A stretch of 64,000 nucleotides of DNA from NCBI RefSeq assembly GCF_026239555.1, contig NZ_JAPIVP010000005.1:124001-188000 (forward strand), written 5' to 3'. Both the position numbers and the translations under genes were made by a program. This DNA is from Pedobacter sp. PF22-3. Lineage in GTDB: Bacteria; Bacteroidota; Bacteroidia; Sphingobacteriales; Sphingobacteriaceae. Positions 1 through 9,131 of this stretch are shown piece by piece; within the stretch, counting starts at the first letter, position 1, and every line of letters starts with the position of its first letter. The notes under the pieces are model-generated. The model did not search any database, had not been told where the DNA came from, and saw only the letters and a program-made list of their open reading frames with translations.

Positions 1-703
1 AAATACGACCGCAGTGTTCACAAACGATAATTTTTTTACGTTGACGGATATCCAATTGACGTTGAGGCGGAATCTGGTTAAAACAACCAGAGCAAGAATC
101 GCGATCGATGGTTACTACAGCCAGACCATTTACAGCATTTTTGCGTAAACGTTTATAGGCAACCAATAAACGCTCTTCGATTTGAGGCTCAGCTTTATCC
201 GCTTTCTTTTGTAAATCCTGCTCTTCTTTTTCAGTTTCAGCAGTAATTACATCCAATTCGCCTTTTTTAACTTCCAAATCTTTCTTTCTGCCATCTAACT
301 CTGCTTTAGCTGCTTCGTAGATTTCAGTTTTAGAAGTGATTTCGAAACCGTGTTCTTTAATTTTCTTTTCAGAAACCTGGATATCTAAACCTTGAATCTC
401 AATTTCTTTAGTTAAAGCATCGTATTCACGGTTATTTTTAACTTCTTTTAATTGAGTATCGTATCTTTTGATGGCTGCTTGCGCATCTTTAATTGTATTT
501 TTACGTGTTACGATCGAATCTTCAAGGTCATCAAGCTCAGCTTTGATTTTTGCAATTCTAGTTTCTAATCCTAAAACGTCATCCTCAAGATCGGCAACCT
601 CCATTGGTAATTCTCCACGTACCTGGCGGATCTTATCAATTTTTGTGTGGATATTTTGTAATTCGTATAAAGCTTTTAGCTTTTGTTCTACGGTTTGTTC
701 CAT
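1..703 (-). CDS. Zinc-ribbon, coiled-coil protein (partial, runs off the left edge)
   Basis: The reading frame opens at ATG 703 and stays open to the window edge, giving 234 residues. Residues 1-180 are charged, heptad-like coiled coil. A zinc ribbon follows, with CSGC at 204-207 and CEHC at 228-231. This is the layout of the bacterial C4-type zinc-ribbon proteins (zf-RING_7, CT398-like), of which the last few residues are probably missing here. The start overlaps the stop of the NIF3 gene by one base (TAATG), so the two are probably translationally coupled. The family's role is unsettled; nucleic-acid or flagellar-export links have been proposed elsewhere. The family assignment is firm, the function is not. 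Confidence 0.85.
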   Translation of the reverse strand, partial: MEQTVEQKLKALYELQNIHTKIDKIRQVRGELPMEVADLEDDVLGLETRIAKIKAELDDLEDSIVTRKNTIKDAQAAIKRYDTQLKEVKNNREYDALTKEIEIQGLDIQVSEKKIKEHGFEITSKTEIYEAAKAELDGRKKDLEVKKGELDVITAETEKEEQDLQKKADKAEPQIEERLLVAYKRLRKNAVNGLAVVTIDRDSCSGCFNQIPPQRQLDIRQRKKIIVCEHCGRI

Positions 704-1800
704 TAAAACAAGTAATTTATGGGGTTTGTATTTTGCTCCGTTAAACGGATTGCAAAGTTAGTAAATTTTTTCTGAATAATTTCAAGCAATAAATTTGAGG
801 TAAATTGTTCAGTTTCAAAGTGTCCGATGTCCGCAATGATCAATTTTTCCTCTGCATCGAAAAACTCGTGATATTTAAAATCTGCGGTAATAAAAGCATC
901 CGCACCGGCAGCAATGGCATCTTTTAACAGAAAGCTTCCTGAACCGCCACAAACTGCCACTTTTTTAATCCTTTTGCCAATTACTTCTGTGTGCCTAACC
1001 ACTTTAGCCTGCATCCTGTCTTTTACCAGGTGTAAAAAATCGTAAGCATCCATGTCGTATTCCAACCAACCCACCATGCCCGAACCAACCAGTTGGTGTT
1101 TGTTTTCGAGTTTGTAAATATCGTAAGCTACCTCTTCGTAAGGATGGTTTTCGAACAGCGCAACCAGAATTTTTCGCTCGGCCTGTGTAGGGTAAACCAT
1201 TTCGATACGCACTTCAGCCTCGCGATGGCGAATACCTTTTTCGCCCACAAATGGGTCTGAATCTTCATTCCCCTTAAACGTACCAAAACCATCAGCATTG
1301 AAACTACATTCGCTATAGTTGCCAATGTTCCCCGCTCCGGCATAAAACAATGCAGATCGCAATTGTTCGGCCTGGGCCTGTGGACAATAAGTAACCAGTT
1401 TTTTTAACAAACCTGCTTTTGGTAAAAGTACCTTTGTACCTGTTAAACCCAAACGTTCACAGATCCTCGCATTTACACCGGTATGGATACTGTCTAAATT
1501 GGTATGAATGGCATAAAGCGCAATGTTGTTTTTAATGGCTTTTAACACTACACGTTCCACGTAGTTTTTTCCATTGAGTTTTTTTAGTCCTTTAAAAACT
1601 ATCGGATGGTGGGTAATAATCAAATTGCATCCTGTCGAAATGGCTTCATCTACAATTTTCTCTACACAATCTAAAGCCACCAAAGCAGCACGGATTTCCA
1701 TGTTCGGATCGCCCACAATCAAGCCAGCGTTATCATAATCTTCCTGATAATTAAGTGGCGCAATGCTTTCTAAGTAATTGGTAATTTCAGCTAATTTCAT
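703..1800 (-). CDS. NIF3-like dinuclear metal-centre protein (YbgI/YqfO family)
   Basis: A 365-residue protein of the Nif3-like family, historically labelled GTP cyclohydrolase 1 type 2. The metal-binding signature is visible: ITHHPIVFKG with HH at 64-65, IHTNLD at 98-103, and a C-terminal DIGHFETEQ motif. The central stretch, roughly residues 125-240, corresponds to the PII/CutA-like insertion of long YqfO-type members, which matches the length. The family forms hexameric toroids with a dimetal site; its physiological substrate is not established. It lies directly upstream of the zinc-ribbon gene with a one-base stop/start overlap, a pairing common across bacteria. Confidence 0.9.
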   Translation of the reverse strand: MKLAEITNYLESIAPLNYQEDYDNAGLIVGDPNMEIRAALVALDCVEKIVDEAISTGCNLIITHHPIVFKGLKKLNGKNYVERVVLKAIKNNIALYAIHTNLDSIHTGVNARICERLGLTGTKVLLPKAGLLKKLVTYCPQAQAEQLRSALFYAGAGNIGNYSECSFNADGFGTFKGNEDSDPFVGEKGIRHREAEVRIEMVYPTQAERKILVALFENHPYEEVAYDIYKLENKHQLVGSGMVGWLEYDMDAYDFLHLVKDRMQAKVVRHTEVIGKRIKKVAVCGGSGSFLLKDAIAAGADAFITADFKYHEFFDAEEKLIIADIGHFETEQFTSNLLLEIIQKKFTNFAIRLTEQNTNPINYLF

Positions 1801-1916
1801 TGGATAAATATAGAAATTTCATCGCTTTAGTTTTCTTTTTCCGTCACTTCATTCAACAGAAAAAATCCGCACCCAATTTATTTGGATACGGATGTAAATA
1901 TCAAGATTTAGTTATC

Positions 1917-2303
1917 CTAGAATTTTCCTGCCTGCTGGAATCCACCGCCCATTCTTACCATCTGCAAGCTTTCAAAAACCATTTTCTGGTTGTGCTCAAA
2001 AGCAAGTGTTTTGTGATTTACTACGTCGATAATCGATCCGATAAAGCATAAACCAGCAGTTAGGAGGTATAAAATACCCATACCAATCTGGCCAATGATA
2101 AACCTTTGCAAACCGGGAACAGCAAAGAGTCCGATCAAGCAGAAAATCAACATATCAGATGGGTTTTTTCTTTTACTACTGTAAACCATCAGGAAATTAC
2201 GCAACTGCTCTTCAGTTAAACCAGTTGTAGCTTGTTGTAAATAGGAGTATTCCTCTGGTGTTATACCTGGTAACGACATTAGAGGTGATTGAAATATATC
2301 CAT
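1917..2303 (-). CDS. TM2-domain membrane protein
   Basis: A 128-residue protein. The N-terminal third is soluble and helical. Two hydrophobic segments follow (about residues 50-68 and 75-95) joined by a short polar turn, with the pattern GLFAVPGLQRFIIGQIGMGI typical of TM2 domains. The C-terminal tail is soluble and ends in a Gly/Gln-rich stretch. It sits 5 bp downstream of the DUF2752 gene on the same strand, a frequent pairing in Bacteroidota. Its function is unknown; a small inner-membrane protein is inferred. Confidence 0.8.
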   Translation of the reverse strand: MDIFQSPLMSLPGITPEEYSYLQQATTGLTEEQLRNFLMVYSSKRKNPSDMLIFCLIGLFAVPGLQRFIIGQIGMGILYLLTAGLCFIGSIIDVVNHKTLAFEHNQKMVFESLQMVRMGGGFQQAGKF

Positions 2304-2308
2304 GGCTT

Positions 2309-2611
2309 CTATGTATTTGTGGTTGAAATTTTAAACTTATTTTTATTTTTTATCAATGTGTAAATTCTATAAACGATGATTAAAAGTGCCGGAAACCCAA
2401 ACCAATGTTCAGAAAAGCTTTCGGTAAACTCGCCATGTAAAATATGACTAATTGACCTGCCTATACCACATCCCGGACACCAATCCTTAAAACCCAAATT
2501 GGCTAAAGGACAAAGTGTAAAATGATGCTCGTGGCCATTTGCTGTTGCCAGTAATATTAAAGCTGTTACCCAGAAAAAAAGTTCTAGTGGAAAGCTTTTA
2601 ATGTACTTCAT
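2309..2611 (-). CDS. DUF2752 small membrane protein
   Basis: A 100-residue protein with an N-terminal hydrophobic helix, a central Cys-rich signature (CPLANLGFKDWCPGCGIGRS) and a second hydrophobic helix around residues 68-85. The Cys/Gly signature is diagnostic of DUF2752. It is the first gene of a two-gene unit with the TM2 protein. The clustered cysteines suggest metal or redox chemistry at the membrane, but no function is established. Confidence 0.82.
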   Translation of the reverse strand: MKYIKSFPLELFFWVTALILLATANGHEHHFTLCPLANLGFKDWCPGCGIGRSISHILHGEFTESFSEHWFGFPALLIIVYRIYTLIKNKNKFKISTTNT

Positions 2612-2829
2612 TGTTTCACTTTTTATACAATTTAGAGGCTATGGAACTACCTTTGTTACACCGATTTGCCCTTAATCGACGAAAGGGGGATATATTTCGA
2701 CCAAACGAACGATACCATCTAAGAATAAGTTTTCGTTTTTTCCCAAATCAGATTTCCATATCACAACCCAGCCAAAAATAGTTAAAAAAACCTTTACACA
2801 AATTGCGGGTTAATATTAAAAGATAAGCT

Positions 2830-2837
2830 TATTTTTG
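2830..2837 (+). promoter_or_regulatory. Putative -7 box (TAnnTTTG) directly before mfd
   Basis: TATTTTTG fits the Bacteroidota -7 consensus and ends only 4 bases before the TTG start of mfd. If used, the transcript would begin at or next to the start codon, i.e. a leaderless mRNA. The nearest upstream TTG (2803-2805) is 24 bases away, further than the usual 19-21, so the call is tentative. Confidence 0.4.
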
Positions 2838-2841
2838 TGCC

Positions 2842-5800
2842 TTGAACATTCGAGATTTAATAAACCGATACAAAACCGACGATAGGGTAACCCAATTTAC
2901 CAAAGCGTTGAATGCAACTAAAAACCCAAAGATACAATTAAAGGGATTGGTGGGCTCAGCCGATGCTATTGTTGCCCTTTCTTCTTATTTTTTATTACAC
3001 AAACCCATCATGTTTGTTTTACCAGATAGGGAAGAAGCCGCTTATTTTCAATCTGACCTTGAAAGCGTATTAGATAAACAGGTTTTATTATTTCCTTCCT
3101 CATACCGTAAATCTTTTGATTTTACACAGGTAGATACAGCCAATGTGCTGGCCCGTGCAGAGGTATTGAACGAATTGAATCATGATTCGGAATACGGAAA
3201 AATTGTAGTTTCTTATCCTGAGGCCATTGCCGAAAAGGTAATTGACCGATCGGCACTTGAAAAAAATACATTAGAAATTAGCTTAGGCGCCAAACTAGGC
3301 ATCGATTTTATTAATGAATTTTTAATTGATTACGATTTTGACAGAAGAGATTTTGTTTACGAACCCGGACAATTTTCTATCCGTGGCGGTATTGTAGATA
3401 TCTTTTCGTTCTCATCTGATCTTCCTTACCGCATTGAGTTTTTTGGCGATGAGGTAGAAAGCATCAGAAGTTTTGAAATTGAAAGCCAGCTTTCAGTTGC
3501 CGATGTTAAATCGCTGACTATTGTACCGAATGTTCAGGCAAAATTTTTAACGGAAAGTAATATCAGTATTCTTGATTATATTGATCAGGATACGCAACTT
3601 TGGTTTAAAGACGTAGAATTTACCCTGGATATTGTTAAAGCTGGTTTTAAAAAGGCTGTTGAGCTTTGGAAAGCTTTGCCAGCAGCAGATAAAACCCAAA
3701 ACCCCGAATGGATTGATCCGAAATTCGCCTTTACTGACGAAAAATTATTGGGCGATCATCTTCAGGATTTTCCTATCATCGAATTTGGAAAGCAGTTTTT
3801 TTATAAAACCGATAATCGTTTCGAATTTGAAACCAAACCCCAGCCATCCTTCAATAAAGATTTCAACCTGCTGATCCATAACCTAAAGGAGAATGAAAAA
3901 GCAGGGATTGTTAATTTTATTTTTACCGATTCGCCAAAGCAGATTGAGCGTTTATATGCCATTTTAGAGGATATTGATAAAACGGCCAAGTTTACACCAA
4001 TCAACAGCATGTTGCGCGAGGGTTTTGTTGATCCGCAGATCCAAACCGCATTTTATACCGATCACCAGATTTTTGATCGTTACTATAAATATAAGCTTAA
4101 AAAAGGCTATCAGAAAAGTCAGGCCATTACCCTGAAAGATCTAAGGGAACTGAAATCAGGCGATTATGTTACCCATATCGATCACGGAATCGGCAAATAC
4201 GCAGGGCTTGAAAAAGTGGAGGTAAATGGGAAAACCCAGGAGATGATCCGTTTAATTTATGCCGATAATGACCTGCTTTACGTCAACATCAACTCCTTAA
4301 ACCGCATTGCCAAATACAGCGGTAAGGAAAGCGGCGTACCTAAAATGAATAAGTTGGGTACCGATGCCTGGGACAAGCTAAAAAAAACTACTAAAAAAAA
4401 AGTTAAAGATATCGCCCGGGATTTGATCAAGCTTTATGCTTTACGCAAAACCCAGGCCGGAACGGCATTTTCGCCAGATAGCTATTTACAAACTGAACTG
4501 GAGGCTTCTTTTATTTACGAAGATACCCCCGATCAGTTAAAAGCGACTCAGGATGTGAAAAAGGACATGGAATCGCCACACCCAATGGATCGTTTGGTGT
4601 GTGGTGATGTTGGCTTTGGAAAAACAGAGATCGCCGTACGTGCGGCATTTAAAGCGGTAGCAGAGGGTAAACAGGCAGCTATTTTAGTACCAACTACAAT
4701 TTTGGCTTTACAGCACTTTAAAACTTTCTCATCACGATTAAAAGATTTTCCGGTTACGGTTGATTACATTAACCGTTTTAAAACCAATAAACAAATTAAA
4801 GACACCCTCGCTGAAGCCGCAGCAGGCAAAGTTGATATCCTGATCGGAACACACCGTTTGCTCAGTAAGGATGTTAAGTTTAAAGATCTCGGCATCATGA
4901 TTATTGATGAAGAACAGAAGTTTGGTGTTACCGCAAAAGAACGGTTAAAAGCGGTACGCGTAAATGTTGATACCTTAACACTAACCGCAACTCCGATTCC
5001 GAGGACATTGCATTTCTCTTTAATGGGGGCGAGAGATTTATCGATCATCAGCACACCACCGCCAAACCGGCAGCCGGTTAGCACCGAATTGCATGTTTTT
5101 AATGATAAACTGATCCAGGAAGCCGTTCAGTTCGAATTAGACCGTGGCGGGCAGGTTTTCTTCATTCATAATCGCGTAAACGACTTGATGCAATTAGGCG
5201 GATTGATCCAGAAACTGGTTCCTAAGGCAAGGATCGGTATTGCGCACGGACAGTTAGACGGCGATCAACTGGAAGATGTAATGCTCGATTTTATCAATGG
5301 AGAAAAAGATGTTTTGGTAGCCACTACCATTATTGAAGCAGGTTTAGATATCCCAAATGCCAATACCATCATCATCAACCATGCTCACATGTTTGGATTA
5401 AGTGATCTGCACCAGATGCGTGGCAGGGTAGGCCGGAGCAATAAAAAGGCTTTCTGTTATTTACTCTCACCTCCTTTATCAACTTTAACCTCCGAAGCGC
5501 GTAAACGTTTAAGCGCGATTGAAGAATTTTCTGATCTGGGCAGTGGCTTTAACGTAGCCATGCGCGATTTGGATATCCGTGGAAGTGGAAATTTATTGGG
5601 TGCCGAGCAAAGTGGTTTCATTGCCGAAATCGGTTTTGAGATGTACCATAAAATATTAGACGAAGCGATACAGGAATTAAAGGAGGCTGAATTTAAAGGC
5701 CTCTTCGAAAATGAACCCGCCCGTCCTTTTGTGGGTTTTACTCAGGTAGATACCGATCTCGAATTATACATTCCTGATGCTTACATTACTAACATTACTG

Positions 5801-6180
5801 AGCGTTACAATTTATACACCGAGCTTTCCAAACTCAATAACGAAGCTGAATTGGCCGTTTTCGAAAAACACCTCGCCGATCGTTTCGGGCCGGTACCTCC
5901 ACAGGTAAAAACCATGCTCAGCGTGGTACGTTTACAGTGGTTGGGTAAGAAATTAGGTTTTGAGAAAATCAGTTTCAAGAAAAATAGTTTACGTGGATAT
6001 TTTTTAAGTGATAAACAGTCGGCTTATTTCGACTCGAATACCTTCACCAAAATTTTAACTTTTGCACAGAACCATCCTCGCATGTGCAATTTAAAAGAAG
6101 TAAAAAACACACTTAGAATTGCTTTTGATAATGTAAAAACAGTTGAGGAAGCAATCGAAACTTTAGAACTTATCGACTAA
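2842..6180 (+). CDS. mfd: Transcription-repair coupling factor Mfd
   Basis: An ATP-dependent DNA translocase (1112 residues) that removes stalled RNA polymerase from lesions and recruits UvrA. The UvrB-like N-terminal part covers about residues 1-400. The RNA-polymerase interacting (CarD-like) domain begins near residue 438 (GDYVTHIDHGIGKYAGL). The helicase motor has Walker A GDVGFGKTE near 589, DEEQ near 689 and the RecG-like LTATPIPRTL motif. The TRCF C-terminal domain ends the protein. The start is TTG: no in-frame ATG lies close upstream, and the next internal Met is inside conserved sequence. The following hairpins probably terminate the transcript. Confidence 0.97.
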   Translation: MNIRDLINRYKTDDRVTQFTKALNATKNPKIQLKGLVGSADAIVALSSYFLLHKPIMFVLPDREEAAYFQSDLESVLDKQVLLFPSSYRKSFDFTQVDTANVLARAEVLNELNHDSEYGKIVVSYPEAIAEKVIDRSALEKNTLEISLGAKLGIDFINEFLIDYDFDRRDFVYEPGQFSIRGGIVDIFSFSSDLPYRIEFFGDEVESIRSFEIESQLSVADVKSLTIVPNVQAKFLTESNISILDYIDQDTQLWFKDVEFTLDIVKAGFKKAVELWKALPAADKTQNPEWIDPKFAFTDEKLLGDHLQDFPIIEFGKQFFYKTDNRFEFETKPQPSFNKDFNLLIHNLKENEKAGIVNFIFTDSPKQIERLYAILEDIDKTAKFTPINSMLREGFVDPQIQTAFYTDHQIFDRYYKYKLKKGYQKSQAITLKDLRELKSGDYVTHIDHGIGKYAGLEKVEVNGKTQEMIRLIYADNDLLYVNINSLNRIAKYSGKESGVPKMNKLGTDAWDKLKKTTKKKVKDIARDLIKLYALRKTQAGTAFSPDSYLQTELEASFIYEDTPDQLKATQDVKKDMESPHPMDRLVCGDVGFGKTEIAVRAAFKAVAEGKQAAILVPTTILALQHFKTFSSRLKDFPVTVDYINRFKTNKQIKDTLAEAAAGKVDILIGTHRLLSKDVKFKDLGIMIIDEEQKFGVTAKERLKAVRVNVDTLTLTATPIPRTLHFSLMGARDLSIISTPPPNRQPVSTELHVFNDKLIQEAVQFELDRGGQVFFIHNRVNDLMQLGGLIQKLVPKARIGIAHGQLDGDQLEDVMLDFINGEKDVLVATTIIEAGLDIPNANTIIINHAHMFGLSDLHQMRGRVGRSNKKAFCYLLSPPLSTLTSEARKRLSAIEEFSDLGSGFNVAMRDLDIRGSGNLLGAEQSGFIAEIGFEMYHKILDEAIQELKEAEFKGLFENEPARPFVGFTQVDTDLELYIPDAYITNITERYNLYTELSKLNNEAELAVFEKHLADRFGPVPPQVKTMLSVVRLQWLGKKLGFEKISFKKNSLRGYFLSDKQSAYFDSNTFTKILTFAQNHPRMCNLKEVKNTLRIAFDNVKTVEEAIETLELID

Positions 6181-6181
6181 A

Positions 6182-6251
6182 AACGTTAATTGAGTCAGCT
6201 CATTGACTGAATTAACGTTAATTGAGTCAGTCTATTGACTGAATTAACGTT
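6182..6251 (+). terminator. Two overlapping 38-bp hairpins; terminator of mfd and possible operator
   Basis: Two near-perfect inverted repeats, 6182-6219 and 6214-6251, share the self-complementary AACGTT at 6214-6219 and repeat with a 32-bp period. Each has outer arms AACGTTAATT and AATTAACGTT and inner arms GAGTCA and TGACTG around a 6-base loop. The second runs into a T tract at 6250-6255, so it can act as a rho-independent terminator for mfd. It also contains the -33 element of the next gene, so it could serve as a protein-binding site. Confidence 0.7.
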
Positions 6252-6265
6252 TTTTCTTATATTTG
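6235..6265 (+). promoter_or_regulatory. Promoter of the AAA ATPase gene (TTG-N20-TATATTTG)
   Basis: A -33 TTG (6235-6237), 20 bases, then TATATTTG (6258-6265) is a good match to the Bacteroidota housekeeping promoter. The -7 box ends 6 bases before the ATG at 6272, implying a very short leader or none. Confidence 0.65.
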
Positions 6266-6271
6266 ACTTAA

Positions 6272-7408
6272 ATGGAAAGTCAAATTATCAGATCTTTAAA
6301 GCCGATTATCCTAAACAAAATTGGGAAAAATAAGGTCATCTTAATTTTCGGCACAAGGAGGGTAGGTAAAACCTGGTTAGTAGAAAGCATTGTTAAAGGT
6401 GCCAACATCAACCATCTCTCTTTAAATGGAGAAGATCAGGATGTACAGGTATTGTTGTCAACCCGAACAGCCGCAAATTATAAAAGGATTTTGGGTGATG
6501 CCAAACTGCTCATTATTGATGAAGCCCAGGTTATACCAGAAATCGGAAAAATATTAAAATTACTGATCGATACTTTTAAAGACCTCACCATTATTGCAAG
6601 TGGCTCATCTACTTTCGACTTATCGAACCAAACAGGTGAACCTTTAACTGGAAGAAGTTTAACCTATTATCTCTACCCGATAGCACAGGTTGAATTAGAT
6701 AAAATGGAAAATGCCCTGCAAACCACCCAAAACCTTGAAGAAAGATTAATTTTTGGTTCTTATCCAGAGTTGTTTCATCTAAACTCATTGGCTGAAAAAG
6801 CGCAATATTTGACTGAATTGGTTAAATCATACCTGTTAAAAGACATTTTGATGTATGAGAACATCCAAAATAGCGCTAAACTGCTGGAATTATTAAAGCT
6901 TATTGCATACCAGGTGGGATCGGAAGTTTCTATTGATGAAATTTCCCGTACTTTGGGCATTAGCAAAAATACGGTAGACCGTTATCTTGATTTACTTTCG
7001 AAAGTTTTTATCATCTATAAAGTTGGTGGATACAGTAATAATTTACGGAAAGAGGTTACAAAATCATCTAAATGGTATTTTTACGACAATGGTATCCGGA
7101 ATGCAATTGTAAACGATTTCAGGTTATTAGCCTTACGGAATGATCAGGGTATTTTATGGGAAAATTACTGTTTTAGTGAGCGGATTAAAAAAATGGAGTA
7201 CGAACAGCAAAATTCCACCTATTACTTTTGGAGAACATATGACCAGCAGGAAATAGACCTGATTGAAATTAATAACGGAGAAATTTTAGCTGCCGATTTC
7301 AAATGGGGAAACCAAAAGAAGAAAATACCTGGTTTTTTTGCTAAAAACTACCCTCAAGCTACCTTTTCTGTAATTAACAAAGAAAATTATTTAGATTTTA
7401 TATTATAA
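6272..7408 (+). CDS. AAA-type ATPase with DUF4143 C-terminal domain
   Basis: A 378-residue ATPase of the AAA_14/DUF4143 family. Walker A is GTRRVGKTW (27-35) and Walker B IIDEAQ (81-86), followed by the sensor-like IIASGSSTF. Residues about 200-245 form a helix-turn-helix-like segment (ISRTLGISKNTVDRYLDLL). The C-terminal DUF4143 part has a nuclease-like core (FFWRTYDQQEIDLIE, then AADFKWG), which resembles a PD-(D/E)xK fold. The family is widespread and poorly understood; roles in defence or plasmid/phage biology have been suggested. It abuts the DUF3820 gene with no spacer. Confidence 0.88.
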   Translation: MESQIIRSLKPIILNKIGKNKVILIFGTRRVGKTWLVESIVKGANINHLSLNGEDQDVQVLLSTRTAANYKRILGDAKLLIIDEAQVIPEIGKILKLLIDTFKDLTIIASGSSTFDLSNQTGEPLTGRSLTYYLYPIAQVELDKMENALQTTQNLEERLIFGSYPELFHLNSLAEKAQYLTELVKSYLLKDILMYENIQNSAKLLELLKLIAYQVGSEVSIDEISRTLGISKNTVDRYLDLLSKVFIIYKVGGYSNNLRKEVTKSSKWYFYDNGIRNAIVNDFRLLALRNDQGILWENYCFSERIKKMEYEQQNSTYYFWRTYDQQEIDLIEINNGEILAADFKWGNQKKKIPGFFAKNYPQATFSVINKENYLDFIL

Positions 7409-7627
7409 ATGTTAGACCCAACCTTATTGCTCGATTTAGTGAAAATGCAAATGCCTTATGGAAAGTATAAAGGTTACCTGATCTGCAATATCCCTGAAAG
7501 TTATTTGCTTTGGTACAAGGATAAGGGGTTTCCGAAAGGGAAATTGGGCGATTTAATGGCCACGATGTTCGAAATTAGGGTGAATGGTTTGGAGTATTTA
7601 TTAACGCCTTTGAAGAATCAGCAGTAA
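7409..7627 (+). CDS. DUF3820 small protein
   Basis: A 72-residue protein whose ATG begins immediately after the TAA of the ATPase gene, so it is almost certainly co-translated. The sequence MPYGKYKGYLICNIPESYLLWY is the DUF3820 signature, a small helical fold often attached to or found near nucleases and helicases. No function can be assigned from sequence. Confidence 0.8.
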   Translation: MLDPTLLLDLVKMQMPYGKYKGYLICNIPESYLLWYKDKGFPKGKLGDLMATMFEIRVNGLEYLLTPLKNQQ

Positions 7628-8014
7628 TTAAATAGAGAAATCCTCCTAAATCCATGTCATCCTGAGGGGTAATTTATTATATAAAAATCAATATTAGTGA
7701 CGTATAATTGATTTCTTTTGCCATACAGCACGGTCTTGCCTCGGCTCGCCGCCGCCGAAGGGCTCTTTCTTTTTGGCATCAAAAAGTAACAAAAAATGCC
7801 GGCTGAAAATTTTTCTTTTGAAGTCAGTTGTGCGGCCAGAACAGTGCAGCCCGAAAAATTTGTTAGGCCGGATTTAAGTAGAACGGAGATACCGTGCTAT
7901 GGCCTAGTTGGGTGGAAATGCGAAAGCAGTTAAAATGCTGATTAATAATAACTTGCAAAATAACATCAATGGTAGCGTAGTCGAAGGATCTAACGTGCAT
8001 TGATTTCTTTCAAT

Positions 8015-8041
8015 AGATGCTGAAATAAATTCAGCAAGACG
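8015..8041. repeat. Half REP element (GCTGAA...TTCAGC, then GACG)
   Basis: GATGCTGAAATAAATTCAGC forms a hairpin followed by AAGACG. It matches the right half of the full elements at 34120-34184 and 41104-41184. Confidence 0.65.
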
Positions 8042-8051
8042 AATTATTATC

Positions 8052-8110
8052 TCCCGCAGATTAAAAATATTTCCACAGAAAATCTGCGTCGATCAGTGTA
8101 ATCTGCGGGA
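8052..8110. repeat. Inverted repeat TCCCGCAGATTA / TAATCTGCGGGA
   Basis: Perfect 12-bp arms (8052-8063 and 8099-8110) surround 35 bp that contains a further AATCTGCG copy. It lies just past the stop of the minus-strand dsbA-like gene and may end its transcript. Confidence 0.6.
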
Positions 8111-8117
8111 AACAAAC

Positions 8118-8834
8118 CTATATCTCACACCCATTCTCATCACAAACCGCATCATCATTTTTATTTAATGAGGTTAGTGTGGTTTTAGGTTGAGCAGATT
8201 TCCACTCGGTAAAACTTTGGGTAAGCGCATCGGTAAAAGCCTGAACAGGCTGAGCACCCGAAACACCATATTTGCGGTCCATTACAAAATAAGGTACGCC
8301 ACGGATACCTAAATTCTGACTTTCATAAATATCATAACGAACAGCTTCAGCAAATTGATCGCTATTTAAAACGGCTACAGCTTCAGCCTTATCCAAACCT
8401 ATTTCTACTGCAAGATCAACTAAAACATCGGTTTCGCCAATGTTTTTGCTGTTTACAAAATGGGCTTCAAATAATTTTTCTTCAGCTAAATCCTGAAGGT
8501 TATGTTTTGCTGCCAAATGGATCAAACGATGCGCATTGAAGGTATTGGCAGGGATATTTTTATCAAAATCGATTGTTAGACCAGCATTTGCTGCCATATC
8601 AACCACTTGCTTTGTCATTTGTTTGGCCTGCTCAACCGGCATTCCCTTACTTCTCGACAGGTAATCATATACCGTTTCTTTATTGGTATTGTGATACTCT
8701 GGATTGAGCTGAAAACTCTTCCAATCCACTTCAATTTCATTTTTGAAAGGTAATTTTTCTATCGCCTGTTCAAAATGTCTTTTACCGATATAACAAAACG
8801 GACACATTACGTCCGACCAGATTTCTACTTTCAT
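8118..8834 (-). CDS. DsbA-family oxidoreductase, FrnE-like
   Basis: A 238-residue thioredoxin-fold protein with the active site CPFC at residues 11-14. A helical insertion sits in the middle and the cis-Pro loop is GIRGVPYFVMD. The C-terminus carries a second Cys pair (CDENGC). There is no signal peptide, so it should be cytoplasmic like the FrnE/YwbO branch. That branch is linked to dithiol-disulfide or 2-hydroxychromene-carboxylate isomerase-like chemistry. It is flanked by repeats on both sides and appears monocistronic. Confidence 0.9.
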   Translation of the reverse strand: MKVEIWSDVMCPFCYIGKRHFEQAIEKLPFKNEIEVDWKSFQLNPEYHNTNKETVYDYLSRSKGMPVEQAKQMTKQVVDMAANAGLTIDFDKNIPANTFNAHRLIHLAAKHNLQDLAEEKLFEAHFVNSKNIGETDVLVDLAVEIGLDKAEAVAVLNSDQFAEAVRYDIYESQNLGIRGVPYFVMDRKYGVSGAQPVQAFTDALTQSFTEWKSAQPKTTLTSLNKNDDAVCDENGCEI

Positions 8835-9010
8835 AACTCAAAATTAAGCGGATTATAATTGGCTATTATAAGGTGAAAGTAAAAAGCCACTATTGTTTGG
8901 GATAGTGGCTTCCATATTAATCATAGAATGTCATTCTGAGAGACAATTTATTGTACAAAATTCATATACATTGACAAGAAAATCTTAATAATTGATCTGC
9001 TAAGACGAAC

Positions 9011-9093
9011 CGTCATTCCCAACTTGATTGGGAATCTTAATGCCTTAGTAGGTTTGCAGGCGCATTAAGATTCCCGCCTGCGCGGGAATGACG
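9011..9093. repeat. Composite REP, CGTCATTCCC...GGGAATGACG type
   Basis: The ends CGTCATTCCC and GGGAATGACG are inverted copies. Inside are two smaller hairpins (TTCCCAACTTGATTGGGAA and TTCCCGCCTGCGCGGGAA) and a long stem GGGAATCTTAATGC / GCATTAAGATTCCC. The rest of the 297-bp gap (8835-9131) holds a weak GTCATTCTGAG remnant near 8930. This copy shows what the interrupted element at 50377-50944 looked like before insertion. Confidence 0.8.
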
Positions 9094-9131
9094 ACCGATC
9101 AGGAAGCTCAACATGGCAAACTCAATTATAA

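Larger units (their letters stand above)
7628..8117. other. Non-coding gap of 490 bp built from repeat remnants
   Basis: No convincing reading frame is present. The gap holds a GC-rich stretch (about 7730-7900) that looks like degenerate interspersed repeat, a half REP hairpin at 8015-8041 and an inverted repeat at 8052-8110. Confidence 0.6.
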
